Below are positions 1-10,833 of a DNA stretch of 64,000 nucleotides, piece after piece. The stretch comes from Tuctoria greenei (lineage: Eukaryota > Streptophyta > Magnoliopsida > Poales > Poaceae), in the NCBI GenBank assembly GCA_036927565.1, contig JAYESD010000011.1, positions 93,347,178 through 93,411,177 of the forward strand. Direction: 5' to 3'. How positions within the stretch are numbered: position 1 is the stretch's first letter; each line of letters begins with the position of its first letter. A program made the translations under genes and the position numbers. The notes under the pieces are model-generated. The model worked only from the letters and a program-made list of their open reading frames with translations. It was not told where the DNA came from and searched no databases.

Positions 1-330
1 CCTTGGATCCGATAGGGAATGGTTAAGATATGGAGATTGCATGCTTGCACAAAACAGGAGATTGCACAACAGTTGTTCTCATCTACTCTAAAGGGTAAAA
101 TGTCCTAGTGATAGATAAGCTAGGGAATAAGCTACTCCTACTTTGATTTAGGTATTCATATACATAGCCAACTAGTGTACAAATGATTATGCTAACTATG
201 AGTATTAGGGCTTAGCGGTCCAACATATTGGGCACGAGTTTATCCTGAGAATATCAGGATGATTCCCACCACGAGCCTGCGGTGTAGCCGAACGTGGTGG
301 AATACAAAGGACGGACATGGCTGCCACCAC
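1..330 (-). repeat. Distal part of the outermost LTR (minus orientation)
   Basis: Read on the minus strand, this stretch resembles the second half of the e0 LTR: the block around 270-310 is the inverted counterpart of 1410-1465, and the block around 140-235 that of 1495-1585. It continues across the e0 insertion into 41661-42694: the flank ending CCACCAC at 330 is followed by CTGTCACC at 41661, the order expected of one uninterrupted LTR. The end of this LTR lies before the window. No coding sequence is visible. Confidence 0.7.
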
Positions 331-1745
331 TGTTGACGACTGTTATATCCCAATTTCACCCGTCTATAACTCAATTATATGAAGGAAAGATCATTTCTTG
401 CACACATCACTTTTCCACTTAACCTATTTTCACTCGTCTTTGGAAGAATAGTGCATGCAGGTATTTTATGCAGAAAATGAGGTAAAAGAGGGGGAGCAAT
501 CCTAGAAATTATCATCCCAACCAATCAAGTGCCAACACGTGGCACCGCGTGGATCAAATGGCCCACAAATAGTAGTATCCAAGGCCATCCAATAGTGTAT
601 CACTCATATCAGCCAATGGGATCCACCTGGAAGTCACCCCGAAGAAGCACATTGGAAATGGTCAACATTTATGTTCAACCAAACTCCCTATTCGGCCAAA
701 GTGAATTTTGCACCAAACTCGGTCAACTTCCATGTGTCGACTCCCTATGGTGCCCTGATCACGATAAAGACTGATTCATGCACTTTTGGTAGAGGGAACC
801 GACCCTTCTCCAGCTATAAATAGGACCCCCTACCCTCACTTCTTACACATACCACTTGAGCATTATTCTATTGTATACACTATATTCCATAGTATTAGAG
901 GAGTTTAGGCTGTAGAGAGGAGAGTCTCTAGTGCTTAGTTCAAACTAGGAAAGGAGTAGAAGGAGTCTTTTCCCAATTCCAATTGGGAAAGGCATGGCTC
1001 AAATTTTCCTTATTGTATTTGTGACTTTATGCATAATAAAGATGTTATCTTTAGTCTTCTTTTATTCATATACTTGGATGAAGCGTTTCTTGTTTGATTG
1101 TGAATTCCATGATGTGGTAGGAGTATTCTTTATGATTATGCCATAACAATCTTATTCTATTATCATAAACACTACAAACCTTTACTATAGTCTAGTTAGT
1201 TATGATATGATCATGTTAATATGAATAACTTATGCTATGTCTAAACATTGGTTCAATGATGTTTAGGTTAGTCATTGCCTTATGATGGCTTGTTCTTAGG
1301 CTATTAAGGTATTTACTTAATATACTAGCATGGTGCTAGGATAGTTAAATAATGTTGGATGTCTCGTAGACCCACGAATTGAAGAGGTAGGCAGTAGGTG
1401 GTGACAACCCTATCTGTCCTTTGTAATCCTCCACGTTCAGCAATGCCACAGGCTCATGGCGGGAGTCGCCCTAGTATTGCTAGGGGTAAGCCCGTGCCTG
1501 ATGTGTTGAAAAACTTAGCATAAGGATTCACCATTGACATGATCATTAGTAGCTAACCTAGGCTATGTATATGTATATTAGAAGCATTGTAGGAGCAACT
1601 CACCAAATCTTAGTCTAATCTCCATTAGGACCCATCTACCCTCTACAATAGATTGCTTAGGTGTGTGTCACACTACCCATGTTATCAATTTACCTCCGTC
1701 TTGATAATTGATTAGTCTCCCATAGCTTGATCATAAGGGTAGTGT
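331..1745 (+). repeat. e0 5' LTR, missing its last ~144 bp
   Basis: It begins TGTTGACGACTG and matches the 3' LTR (6415-7627 joined to 41308-41655) up to AGTAGTGT at 1745. The 3' LTR continues for about 144 bp to its CCAACA end, but here unrelated sequence follows. The LTR end and the primer-binding site are therefore missing, probably through a deletion after insertion. The TATA box and downstream transcribed part are present. Confidence 0.8.
815..823 (+). promoter_or_regulatory. TATA box of e0 5' LTR
   Basis: TATAAATAG lies 484 bp into the LTR, in a C-rich setting. The same sequence occurs at 6901-6909 in the 3' LTR. Position and sequence fit the U3/R promoter of a plant LTR. Confidence 0.65.
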
Positions 1746-4489
1746 GGGCTAACCCATTTTATGGGATGGCCAATAAGGACGCAAGTGCTCATCTGGAAGA
1801 TGATTCATGGCGTACCTCAACAAATGTCCGCTAGGCAACACCATTGCCTTTCGTAGAAGAATTTCAGTTTCCAGTAGGAGCCAAAGTCATCCATCCCCAA
1901 GCTTGGGGGAGGCTCCAAGAGTTCCTCTTGGTTTGCCTTCATCATGGGGTGGATAACTGGCTCTTCATCCAACACTCATGTCATGGGTTGGCTTCACCAA
2001 TCCATGGCCACATTCATGCTTGAGCTGAAGGAGCCCTATTATCATTCATCATAGATGAGAATATGGTCTCTACTCAAGGGGTGGATCAAAGAATGCTCTA
2101 GTTACTTAGCTTAGCATGCACACCATTTAGCAAGGTGGACATGCTAGCTATGGAACTATACTTCCATTGAGGTATCATGAAGACCAAGCCAATGAAGAAG
2201 TGTTTGGGATGATCCAAGTCATGGATATTCACATGATTTGCGAAAATCCATGTCAACATGGAACACTTGAGAATTATTTTCCTAAGACCCATGAGGATCT
2301 TTCATTTCCAAACAATAACTCCAATTGCTATCACCCACAAGGAGGTCAAGGGTGAAACCAACATCACCCTTGTCATCAAGGAGGCTATGAGGATTTCAAG
2401 GTATTTAAGTTCAACTAGCCTACGTTGAAGTATCTTGTCCATGGCCAAGCGAGAAATCAAGACAACATTTACATGAATATCTTGGCCAAAGACAATAAAC
2501 GTAACGAGCATTCAAGATCCAAGATGTCCCATGATCACTTGTTAGGTTTCCTACACTTGGACCAAACCCGTGCAACCCAAGGAAAGTGACATTGTGGATG
2601 AAGCATTTCTTGTTTGATTATGGAGTCTACATGTCATCATGCCCAAGGAAGTCATTGATCCATGATCAAAGTATGGGTTAACTTAAAGGAAAATCAAGAA
2701 GGTCGAAGTGACACCCCTAAAGAAGGACAAGCCTCACCATGCTCATAAGAGAATATTTTCAAGAGGGAGAAGTCGTCGCTACATCAACAAGTCTTCATCA
2801 AGGCGACGAAGAGGCTAGGCCCACCATATGGCCCACATGTCCGAATGACAGCCAAAGTAATTTTGGCATGTCAAATAGAAGAAGTTGTCCACATCTTCAA
2901 CTCCAGGATTGGACAACAAATCATCGCACAAAATAGGATGGAGGCAAGTCCCACTTATAAGACTTCAAATTCAGTGAGTCCTTGCCAATAGGTTAATTGG
3001 TAGTATCTCATAATTGTTTCCCAATTGCATATTTGAATTTTCCATCAAATCTTTCATTGAAATTTTGCATGTTTGAATTTCCACACTTGCATGTTGGAAA
3101 GTAAAATTTCCAAACATCTAAAACTAAAACTTTGAATTAGGGGAGAAATTTAATTGGATATGAATTTTGGGCATGACCACTTAAATATATTTTCCTAATT
3201 CAAACAAAAAAGATTTGCTTTATGCCTCATTGCATTCACAAGTTGTTTCAAGTCGAGCAAGACAATTTGATAATAAGGTTCAATTTTCTTTTGGCTAACG
3301 TAACATGTTTTCGAGTTATTTTGTTTGTTCTTTATTAAATTGCAGCAGGAAAAAAATTGTAAAGAGGTAGTTTGGCAAGGAAGAGGAGCAATAAGAAGCC
3401 TCAACCAAATCCATCACCAATCCAACCTCAACTTGGCATTGGACATCAAACATCAAGCCTACGCCAAACTCGAAGGGTGTGAGTGTTTCTCACACAAAGG
3501 CCTTGCTCTTCAACTAAGGTATGGTTTCATGATTTTTCATTGTTTGGTTTGCCTTAGAATTGAACGCCCTTGCTTGCAATTATGAGGAAGGTTTTCGCTT
3601 CCTCATCATTCAATTCTCATGCATCCTTACAAGAGTAAGTGTTGGAATTATCTTTTGGATCTCCAAAAGGGAATAACACCTTACCTGGAAAAAACTAAAA
3701 CAAGTACCTAAAACCCCTTAAGCATTGTTTTATAGACTTAGTCATTTTTACCTAGGTTTTGAAAACAAAACTTTCGTCATAATTGAATAGGTGAATTGGC
3801 ATGTAGCAAGTGAATAGTGATGACCATGATTTTGATTTGAGCTTCGTACATATATGGTGTCACTAGATTTCAAACTCCTAGGAATAAGTGATATACTTGA
3901 TCTTAATTTGAATTACATGTTTATGTGGAATCACTATATTTCAAATTCCTAGAAACGTTCAACAGGATAAAATTGACAATCTGGTTTGCCATGATCCAAA
4001 TGATAACATTTGCTCTTGTGTAAAAGTCTAGGATGGTTAGAAACTTTACAAGATGAAGGGATCCATATAGTGTATTTATATCACTTGCATTGCTATGAGT
4101 AGGAGCTTTAGAAAATGTGCTAATTGATTTGTCCATGAAGCCCCACTCTTATCAATGAATAATACATTGTTCATGGATACACATGAAATTGGACCCGATG
4201 CAACTTTGATTTTGTTCTTCCCCGTACGTACAAATGAAGATTCGGTTACCTAACCTGAAAATTCATTTGAACGAGTATTGAGAGCTAACCATCCCTCCCT
4301 ATCATAGAGGGGAAGTTTGCAGGAGTAATATTACTATGCAAGAATTCAAAGATCCAATTGTTTGGAACCCTCTATGAGCAACCAATGGGCTACTACGAAT
4401 ATGTGAGAGCATTATGTTCTGAACTATTCTAAGCACTCATTCAAACTCAAGGGAATTGCCACCTCCATTGGGTGTATGTTATTCTTTTG

Positions 4490-4920
4490 TGGCTAAAAGG
4501 TATGATGTACCTTAACCAAGGAATGACAAGATCACATCCAATGTATATTAGGTGCAAGTTTTTCCTATGTGGTCAGAAGGTATTTTATACCTTAGCCAAG
4601 GAACAATGGATCACACTCAACCCATGTTGAGTGCACGTCATCCCTTTGTGGTTATAGATATGTTGTACCTTAGCCAAGGAATGACAAATCACACCCAATG
4701 CATGACAGGTACAAGTTATCCTTTATGGCAAGAAGGTATGATACACCTTAGAAAAAGAATGATGGAACACACTCAACCCATGTTGAGTGCACATCATTCC
4801 TTTGTAGCTAAAGGTTATCCTTACCATAGCCATGGAATAACAAAGTACACTCAACGCATGGGAGACCTTGAGGTGCGGATAAGTGACATCAACAACACTT
4901 TCTTCAACCACACCCATGGT
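4490..4920 (+). repeat. Degenerate 78-bp tandem repeat, open as a 26-residue repeat
   Basis: About five units of 76-80 bp each carry a version of GTAYNNTATACCTTAGCCAAGG followed by an AATGAnnnaTCACAC-like block, starting near 4500, 4577, 4657, 4734 and 4813. From 4552 to 4926 one frame stays open (124 codons), and the units read as a 26-residue repeat containing LYLSQG and HTQPM. No known domain is recognised. It may be a relic of coding sequence or a non-coding repeat whose unit length happens to be a multiple of three. Confidence 0.65.
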
Positions 4921-6401
4921 ATCTGAGGGAGGCAACACAACATCGACACTCAACCCTCCATTGTCATAGCCACAATGCAAACAGGATAGGCCAACCTCAT
5001 GGCCTACCTCCGTCATTAGGGATTCAACCCTATCGCAGAACATGATCAAGAACAAGCTTGAGGGAGGACCCCCACTTGAGGTAACTTGTATCACATCCTT
5101 TGCATTTTAGTTTGCATCAATTCATACACCTTGCATCTAAAAAAATATTAAAAACTTAAAAATAAGTAATGTAGATTTGCTTTCAATCAAATAAAGATGT
5201 GTGGTAAGAATTATTTAGAATTCACATAGATGAGACGATGAATAGTTGCTCTATTTTATTTTCCTAAGTCCCTAGTTTACAAATTGCTACTCTCCAAATA
5301 TTGCTTTCATTGGCTAAAATTAACATTGCCTTAATTTAGAAATTGTGGGTAGCAAAAGCTTAATCTAGTTCTAGGTTGTTGTGAGATATGATATAGTAAT
5401 AGGACTGCTATTCCTAGTTTGAAAGTAAAACTTTGATTTCTGGAGAAATTTTAAAAAGTATAAGTTATCCTCATTTGATTGGAAATACCTACCAAAACCA
5501 TATGATATTTTACATTGGTTAACCATATGCATATGCTATTTGCCTTCACATTGAGCCTAGTCAAACTAATATAGTCCTATGTTAGAATTCATTCATTACT
5601 TTTTGAAGTCAAGACTTCACTTGCACATGCTAAAACTTCTACACTCGAAGTTAGCAAAATTCCATCGATTCATCATTCCACAATAAAAAGAGAAACTCCA
5701 TGCCTTTCATACTTAGTACTATCTTCAAGTTTATTGCATAAAAAAGGGAGTAGAAGACATGTCTACAAGAAAAATAAAAAATAAAATGCATGCTTACATC
5801 ATAAGCATGAGAAAAAAAAAAGAGAGAAAAACTATCCAGGTTCCATCCCTGCAATAAAGAGAGTTCACATCAAAAAGGAGTCATCTCAACATCCACTTCC
5901 AGTCCTTCACACATGCACAAGTCTTGAATCAAAATATTTTGAATTGATTTCTCCAAAGGCTTACTCTTTTGACATAGCAATATTATGTGTTGCAAATATG
6001 CCTACTACATTCCCTACTAAGCTCCACATACAAGCCTTATTTAGTGGCAGTATTATTATAGGCAAAATTTCATTGGTGAGGACAAATTTCCACTACACAC
6101 AAAGGAGAGATTGAGAAAATCAATTAAGGTACTTAGAATCTAAATTGAAACTCTCCAGAATTTGAGTGGAACTTGATCTCTAGGGTATGCTTGCTCCTTT
6201 CACTGTTCTATCTTTCAACCACCCATTAATAAGGCATAAGCCCCATAATGACTTAAGATTGGTGAAATACCATAGCCAAATTTTGCAATACTAGGTAGAG
6301 TATTTTGTTGTGCACATGGTACTTTTGAAAAGTAAAACATAGTAGCAACTCCTGATCATCAACCTAAAGTCTTGACTTTGCTCGAGACGAGAAAAGGATA
6401 A

Positions 6402-6414
6402 GCATGAGGGAGTT
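6402..6414 (+). other. Polypurine tract of e0
   Basis: GCATGAGGGAGTT directly precedes the TGTTGACGG start of the 3' LTR, where plus-strand DNA synthesis would be primed. It fixes the plus orientation of e0. Confidence 0.55.
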
Positions 6415-7627
6415 TGTTGACGGCTATTATATCCCAATTTCACTCGTCAATATAACTCAATTATATGAAGGAAATATCATTTCTTGCACACATTACCTTT
6501 CTACTTTACCTATTTCCACTTGTCTTTGGAAGAATACTACATGCATACATTTTATACAGGAAATGAGGTAAAAGAGGGGGAACAATCCTATAAATTATCA
6601 TCACAACCAATCAGGTACCGACACGTGGCATCACATAGATCAAATAGCCCACAAACAATAGTATCCGAGGTCATCCAACGGTGTATCACTCATATCATTC
6701 AATGGGACCCACCTGGAAGTCACCCCGAAGAAGCAAACTGGAAATGGTCAACATTTATGTTCAGTCGAACTCCCTGTTCGGCCGAAGTGAATTTTGCGCC
6801 AAACTAGGTCAACTTCCACGTGTCGACTCCCTGTGGTGCCCTGATCATGATGAAGATTGATTCGCACGCTTTTTGTGGCAGGAACCGACCCTTCTCCAGC
6901 TATAAATAGGACCCCCTACCCTCACTTCTCACACACACCACTTGACCATCATTCTATTGTATACACTATATCCATAGTCTTAGAGGAGTTTAGGCTGTAG
7001 AGAGGAGAGTCTCTAGTCCTTAGTTAAAATTAGGAAAGGAGTAGAAGGAGTTTCTGTTCCCAATTCCAATTGGGAAAGGTATGGCTCACATATTCTTTAT
7101 TGCATTTGTGACTTTATGCATAATAAAGTGTTATCTTTAGTATTATTTTATTCATATACTTGGATGATGCGTTTCTTGTTTGATTGTGGATTCCATGTAT
7201 GTGATAGGAGTAGTCTTTATGATTATGCCATAACAATCTTATTCTATCGTCATAAAAACTACAAACCTCCACTATACTCTAATTAGTTATGATATGATCA
7301 TGTTAATATGAATAACTTATGCTATGTCTCAACATTGATTCAATGATGTTTAGGTTAGTCATTGCCTTAGGATGGCTTGTGCCTAGGCTCTTAAGGTATT
7401 TACTTAATATGATAGAATGGTGCTAGGATAGTTAAGTAGCGTTGGATGTCTCGTAGACCCACGGATTGAAGAGGTAGGCAGTAGGTGGTGAGAACCCTAC
7501 CTGTCCTTTGTAATCCTCCACATTCGGCTATGCCACAAGCTCTTGGCGGGAGTCGCCCTAGTATTGCTACGGGTAAGCTTGTGCCTGATGTGTTGAACAA
7601 CATAGCATAAGGATTCACTATTGACAT
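6415..7627 (+). repeat. e0 3' LTR, first part
   Basis: It aligns with 331-1535, including the TATA box (6901-6909). It is interrupted at 7627 by e2, with GACAT (7623-7627) repeated at 41303-41307. The uninterrupted sequence in the 5' LTR (around 1533-1538) contains GACAT once, confirming the insertion. Confidence 0.85.
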
Positions 7628-8837
7628 TAGGAAACCCGGTTCCAAAAATGAACCAAGTGAACGCATATGTGTGCCCAGGATGTTCAATACACATACACGA
7701 GTGCATTCACAAAAGAGTATATAGAAAATTACAACATAACGAGATTAATTAACCAAATTTTATTACACAAAGCATATTATCCTTGAATACAAGCTCTAAT
7801 GAATATTAATGACAAGTTTGAACTAATGCAGCGGAATTAAACTAATAAGCAAACTAAGCAAAAGGGAATGCGCAGCTCCAACACTCCACAGGCAAGCTGA
7901 CGGTAGACACGGCCTAGAACTCCGCATTATCATCGTTAAACTCCCAATCCTGACATGCAACTGTTGGTTGGGAATTGCAAGGGTGACTACATGTCGTACT
8001 CAGCAAGTGTGGAAAGTATGACATGTAGCTGATTCAAATGACAAATATAATAATGACTAAGTGCTGAAAAGTACATTAAAACTTTTGAAAGCAATATATT
8101 ACATGTATGTGAAATAATCCCATCATAAACCATGTAATCATCATAATACTAGCCCATATTCATTACCATCATCTAAATTCCAGATTTCCCGTTACCAATG
8201 ACCATATCCATATCAGAAATTAATCCATTATCCAGCCATAACCATCCCAAAAACCATCCCAATACCAAGTTCCCTCTAATCATATAGGTCATCCAGACAC
8301 TCATAATCGGGACCATGGCTATCATGATAGTTTTATTTGACTCTGTAGAGTTTGTACCACTTTACCCGCGTGTTTGTGATTTCATGACCTTGCAGTGACT
8401 AGAACCTCTATTATGCCGTCTCACACTTCCATCGGTGTGTGTCCAAGAGATCACAAAATAGCCTTTACAAAGGGATTACTAGCCTATTTAGACCCCAATG
8501 AGGTTTCACCGGTGGTGATGTCTCCAACTGAGTACATCTTCAACCAAGGGCCCCCTCTTGAGCCATTTGGATCCCAGGGTAGTCCCACCGATCATCAAAA
8601 AACCCAATCTGACTACCCCTTCCCGAAGCATCCTTAATGGTCCAAATAGCACTGGAAGCCCTAATTAATCAGCTACGCCGCACTTATACTTGGCCTCGTG
8701 GTGGCACTGTAGTCCTGGCTTATTCTCGCATGAACCGGTCCTTAGATCTAAAGCAAGCAAACCACCATATCATCCAACCCATCCACATACCAGGCTTACT
8801 TAGATCACCCATTACCATATCATATTAACTAGTTCAT
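7628..8837 (-). repeat. e2 3' LTR, distal (R/U5-side) part
   Basis: It matches 38492-39690 of the 5' LTR and 49371-50610 of e5. The outer end is altered (TAGGAAACCCGG instead of TGACACCCG). It is broken at 8837 by e1: TTCAT at 8833-8837 is repeated at 20324-20328, and the uninterrupted 5' LTR copy near 39690 has this stretch once. Confidence 0.85.
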
Positions 8838-9587
8838 TGAATGTAGGCCTAGAGGGGGGGGGGTGAATAGGCCTTTTTGAATTTTCTCGGTTCCTGTAAC
8901 ACTCAACAACAAAGTCAATACCAGAGATATCGGACTAGTCCGGTAAAGTATGGACTAGTCTGGTTTTCACGGGCTAAGTTGATCAAGTTCAGTCAATTTG
9001 ATTGATTCGTTAATGTTTGCAGCGGAAATATAAACTTAAAATGACAGTTTAATAGTTGTATGTCAAATTCTATTACAATTAAGGCTCTTGTTCAACAATT
9101 TAACTCAAATTGAACAAAGTGAATCAAACCCTAGATTAAGTTGATCAATTAAGATGAAGAACACAAAAGGACAAGACACACGATTTATCCCGTGGTTCGG
9201 CTACCATGAAGGCAACCTACATCCACGTTGAGGAGCCCACAAAAGGATCGGGTCTTCTCCAACCCTTCCCTCGTCGGATCGCCACGAAGGCCAATCCTCT
9301 TCCACTAATCACAAAAGGTAAATAACCAAGTTGAAGGGGCGTTCTCACACGTTGAGAGCTCCCTTGATTACAACTTACAAAGCCACCAATAACACACTCA
9401 AAAATTACAAATTGAAACGCAAGAGTGTGTTAGAGAATCAAACCAAGAGCTCAATGATGTGTGTCAAGTGTCTCTCCAATGATCTAGAAGTGATATTCAA
9501 TAGATTGATCGATTTTGCACTTAATTTCATGGAGAGAGGTGTGATGGCGCTAGGGTTCGAGAGAGAGTAAAAGTGGGTCGTGCACCT

Positions 9588-9596
9588 CTATTTATA
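9588..9596 (-). promoter_or_regulatory. TATA box of e1 3' LTR
   Basis: TATAAATAG on the minus strand, preceded by CCA and followed by AGG, lies ~40 bp downstream of the palindrome cluster. Same sequence and position recur at 19531-19539, 25412-25420, 35626-35634 (minus) and 44548-44556 (plus), so the arrangement is constant in this family. Confidence 0.75.
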
Positions 9597-9633
9597 TGGG
9601 GTTTCTAAAAGTGACCGTTAGGGTTCAGAAAGA

Positions 9634-10120
9634 TCGGACTAGTCCGTGGTGGTCACCGGACTAGTCCGGTGTGCTGTGTGTAGCAAACCCTAAGTGTCCA
9701 GGAATATCGGACTAGTCCGGCTGAAAACGGACTTGTCCGATTTCACTACTGGAAATCTTTGGACTAGTCCGATTTCCATCGAACTTGTCCGGACATCTGA
9801 AACCCTAAGTGTTTAGGATGACAAGTCCGCACTTGGAGGACTTGTCCGATTTAGATCAGTGTGTATATCGGACTAGTCCGTGTAGACACCGGACTTGTCC
9901 GAAGTGGATCAGAAAGAATATCGGACTAGTCCGGATCACAACGGACTTGTCCGATTTTGTGTGACTTGTGCATTGTGTTGAGGACTAGTCCGCATTGGGG
10001 AGGACTAGTCCAAAGTGGATCAGAAGGATATCGGACTAGTCCGGTGGAGACCGAACTTGTCCGATCAAGTGCAGAATGTGATATCGGACTAGTCCGGCTG
10101 ATATCGGACTAGTCCGGTCC
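9634..10120 (-). repeat. Cluster of CGGACTAGTCCG-type words in e1 3' LTR U3
   Basis: About 18 units in ~490 bp. The main form is the 12-bp palindrome CGGACTAGTCCG; the variant reads CGGACTTGTCCG on the plus strand. Spacing is irregular (roughly 12-45 bp), so this is an interspersed word, not a satellite. The cluster stops just upstream of the TATA box, an enhancer-like position. Imperfect units often differ at the outer CpG. Confidence 0.9.
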
Positions 10121-10380
10121 TGTATAACTTTGTGCATTGTGTGTGTGTGCTTGAAAGTGATTGAGCTCTTGGGTGTGTTTCCTTAACACACTCCATACAT
10201 AATAATCTACTATTTTCTTCTCCTTGAGCTCAAATTCACTTTGCTTCTCATTTCCCTTCTCTTTGGCATTTTGCTCATTTTTCATTATTTGCTTGCATTC
10301 ATCTCAACAAAAGGATTAGGATCCCAATTGCTTGTCATAAATCATCCAAAACCCACAAGGGAGTCCTAGATGCACTTTCA

Positions 10381-10396
10381 ATCTCCCCCTTTTTGG
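10381..10396 (-). other. Polypurine tract of e1
   Basis: On the minus strand AAAAAGGGGGAGAT runs directly into the TGAAAG start of the 3' LTR, the expected primer for plus-strand synthesis. Confidence 0.8.
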
Positions 10397-10768
10397 TGAT
10401 TGATGACAACCAATTGAGATTTCACAAAATAAGGCAAAAAATGAGATTTTCATAAAGTATGCACATATGACTCAAAAATACATCAAGCAACAAGAGAATT
10501 ATCCATATGTGCATTATTTATGGTGGGATGCATACTAAGTGCATGAATACATTGAGAATGACAGAATTTACATTAATCAACCGATACCAAGTGCATATGA
10601 CATTCCAGGAGTAAAAATGCAGTTTTCATCACATACTCGCAAATAAATTGAGCAATTCATCACAAGACCAAACTTAGTATGAAAACAGTGTTAAACTATT
10701 ACAATCACAAATAAAAGTACAGAGAAGGCTCTCTCCTCGCATCCTATTACAGCTAAAGCTAAGACTTG

Positions 10769-10793
10769 ACTCCCCCTCAATCTCTCCCCCTTT
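10769..10793 (-). other. Additional polypurine tracts of e1
   Basis: Two further tracts on the minus strand, AAAGGGGGAGAGA (10793-10781) and GAGGGGGAGT (10778-10769), lie between the third ORF and the terminal PPT. e3 has the pair at 26625-26600. Multiple PPT-like tracts are a recognised Sirevirus trait. Confidence 0.6.
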
Positions 10794-10833
10794 GGCATCA
10801 AGACACCAAAAAGAGAGGAAGGACCTAGGTTCT

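Larger units (their letters stand above)
1746..6414 (+). other. e0 internal region, non-coding
   Basis: There are only short random-looking open frames (60-125 codons) and no gag, protease, RT or integrase motif. It contains CCCCAAGCTTGGGGGAGG (about 1896-1913), a phrase of a kind I associate with the leaders of some grass gypsy elements. It also has a 78-bp tandem repeat near 4490-4920 and a hairpin near 3580-3605. The sequence is AT-rich and degenerate. Confidence 0.6.
8838..10380 (-). repeat. e1 3' LTR
   Basis: In element sense it starts TGAAAGTGCATC at 10380 and ends CCTACATTCA at 8838. In that sense it contains the palindrome cluster (10120-9634), the TATA box (9596-9588) and two more palindrome units near its end (about 8962-8928). 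Compared with the 5' LTR it lacks about 24 bp flanked by GAGGTG (5' LTR copy near 19460-19490). Confidence 0.92.

Noticed and set aside
529..774. 81-codon ORF in the e0 LTR
   Set aside because: It lies within U3 just before the TATA box, has no domain, and is not open in the same way in the 3' LTR.
2098..3585. Short ORFs in the e0 interior as genes
   Set aside because: All are under 90 codons, on both strands, with no recognisable domain or plant gene structure.
4723..5094. 123-codon minus-strand ORF
   Set aside because: It overlaps the 78-bp tandem repeat on the other strand and shows no domain.
9634..10120. CRISPR array or satellite
   Set aside because: The recurring word is only 10-12 bp, spacing is irregular, there are no conserved-length spacers, and it lies in an LTR of a plant retrotransposon.
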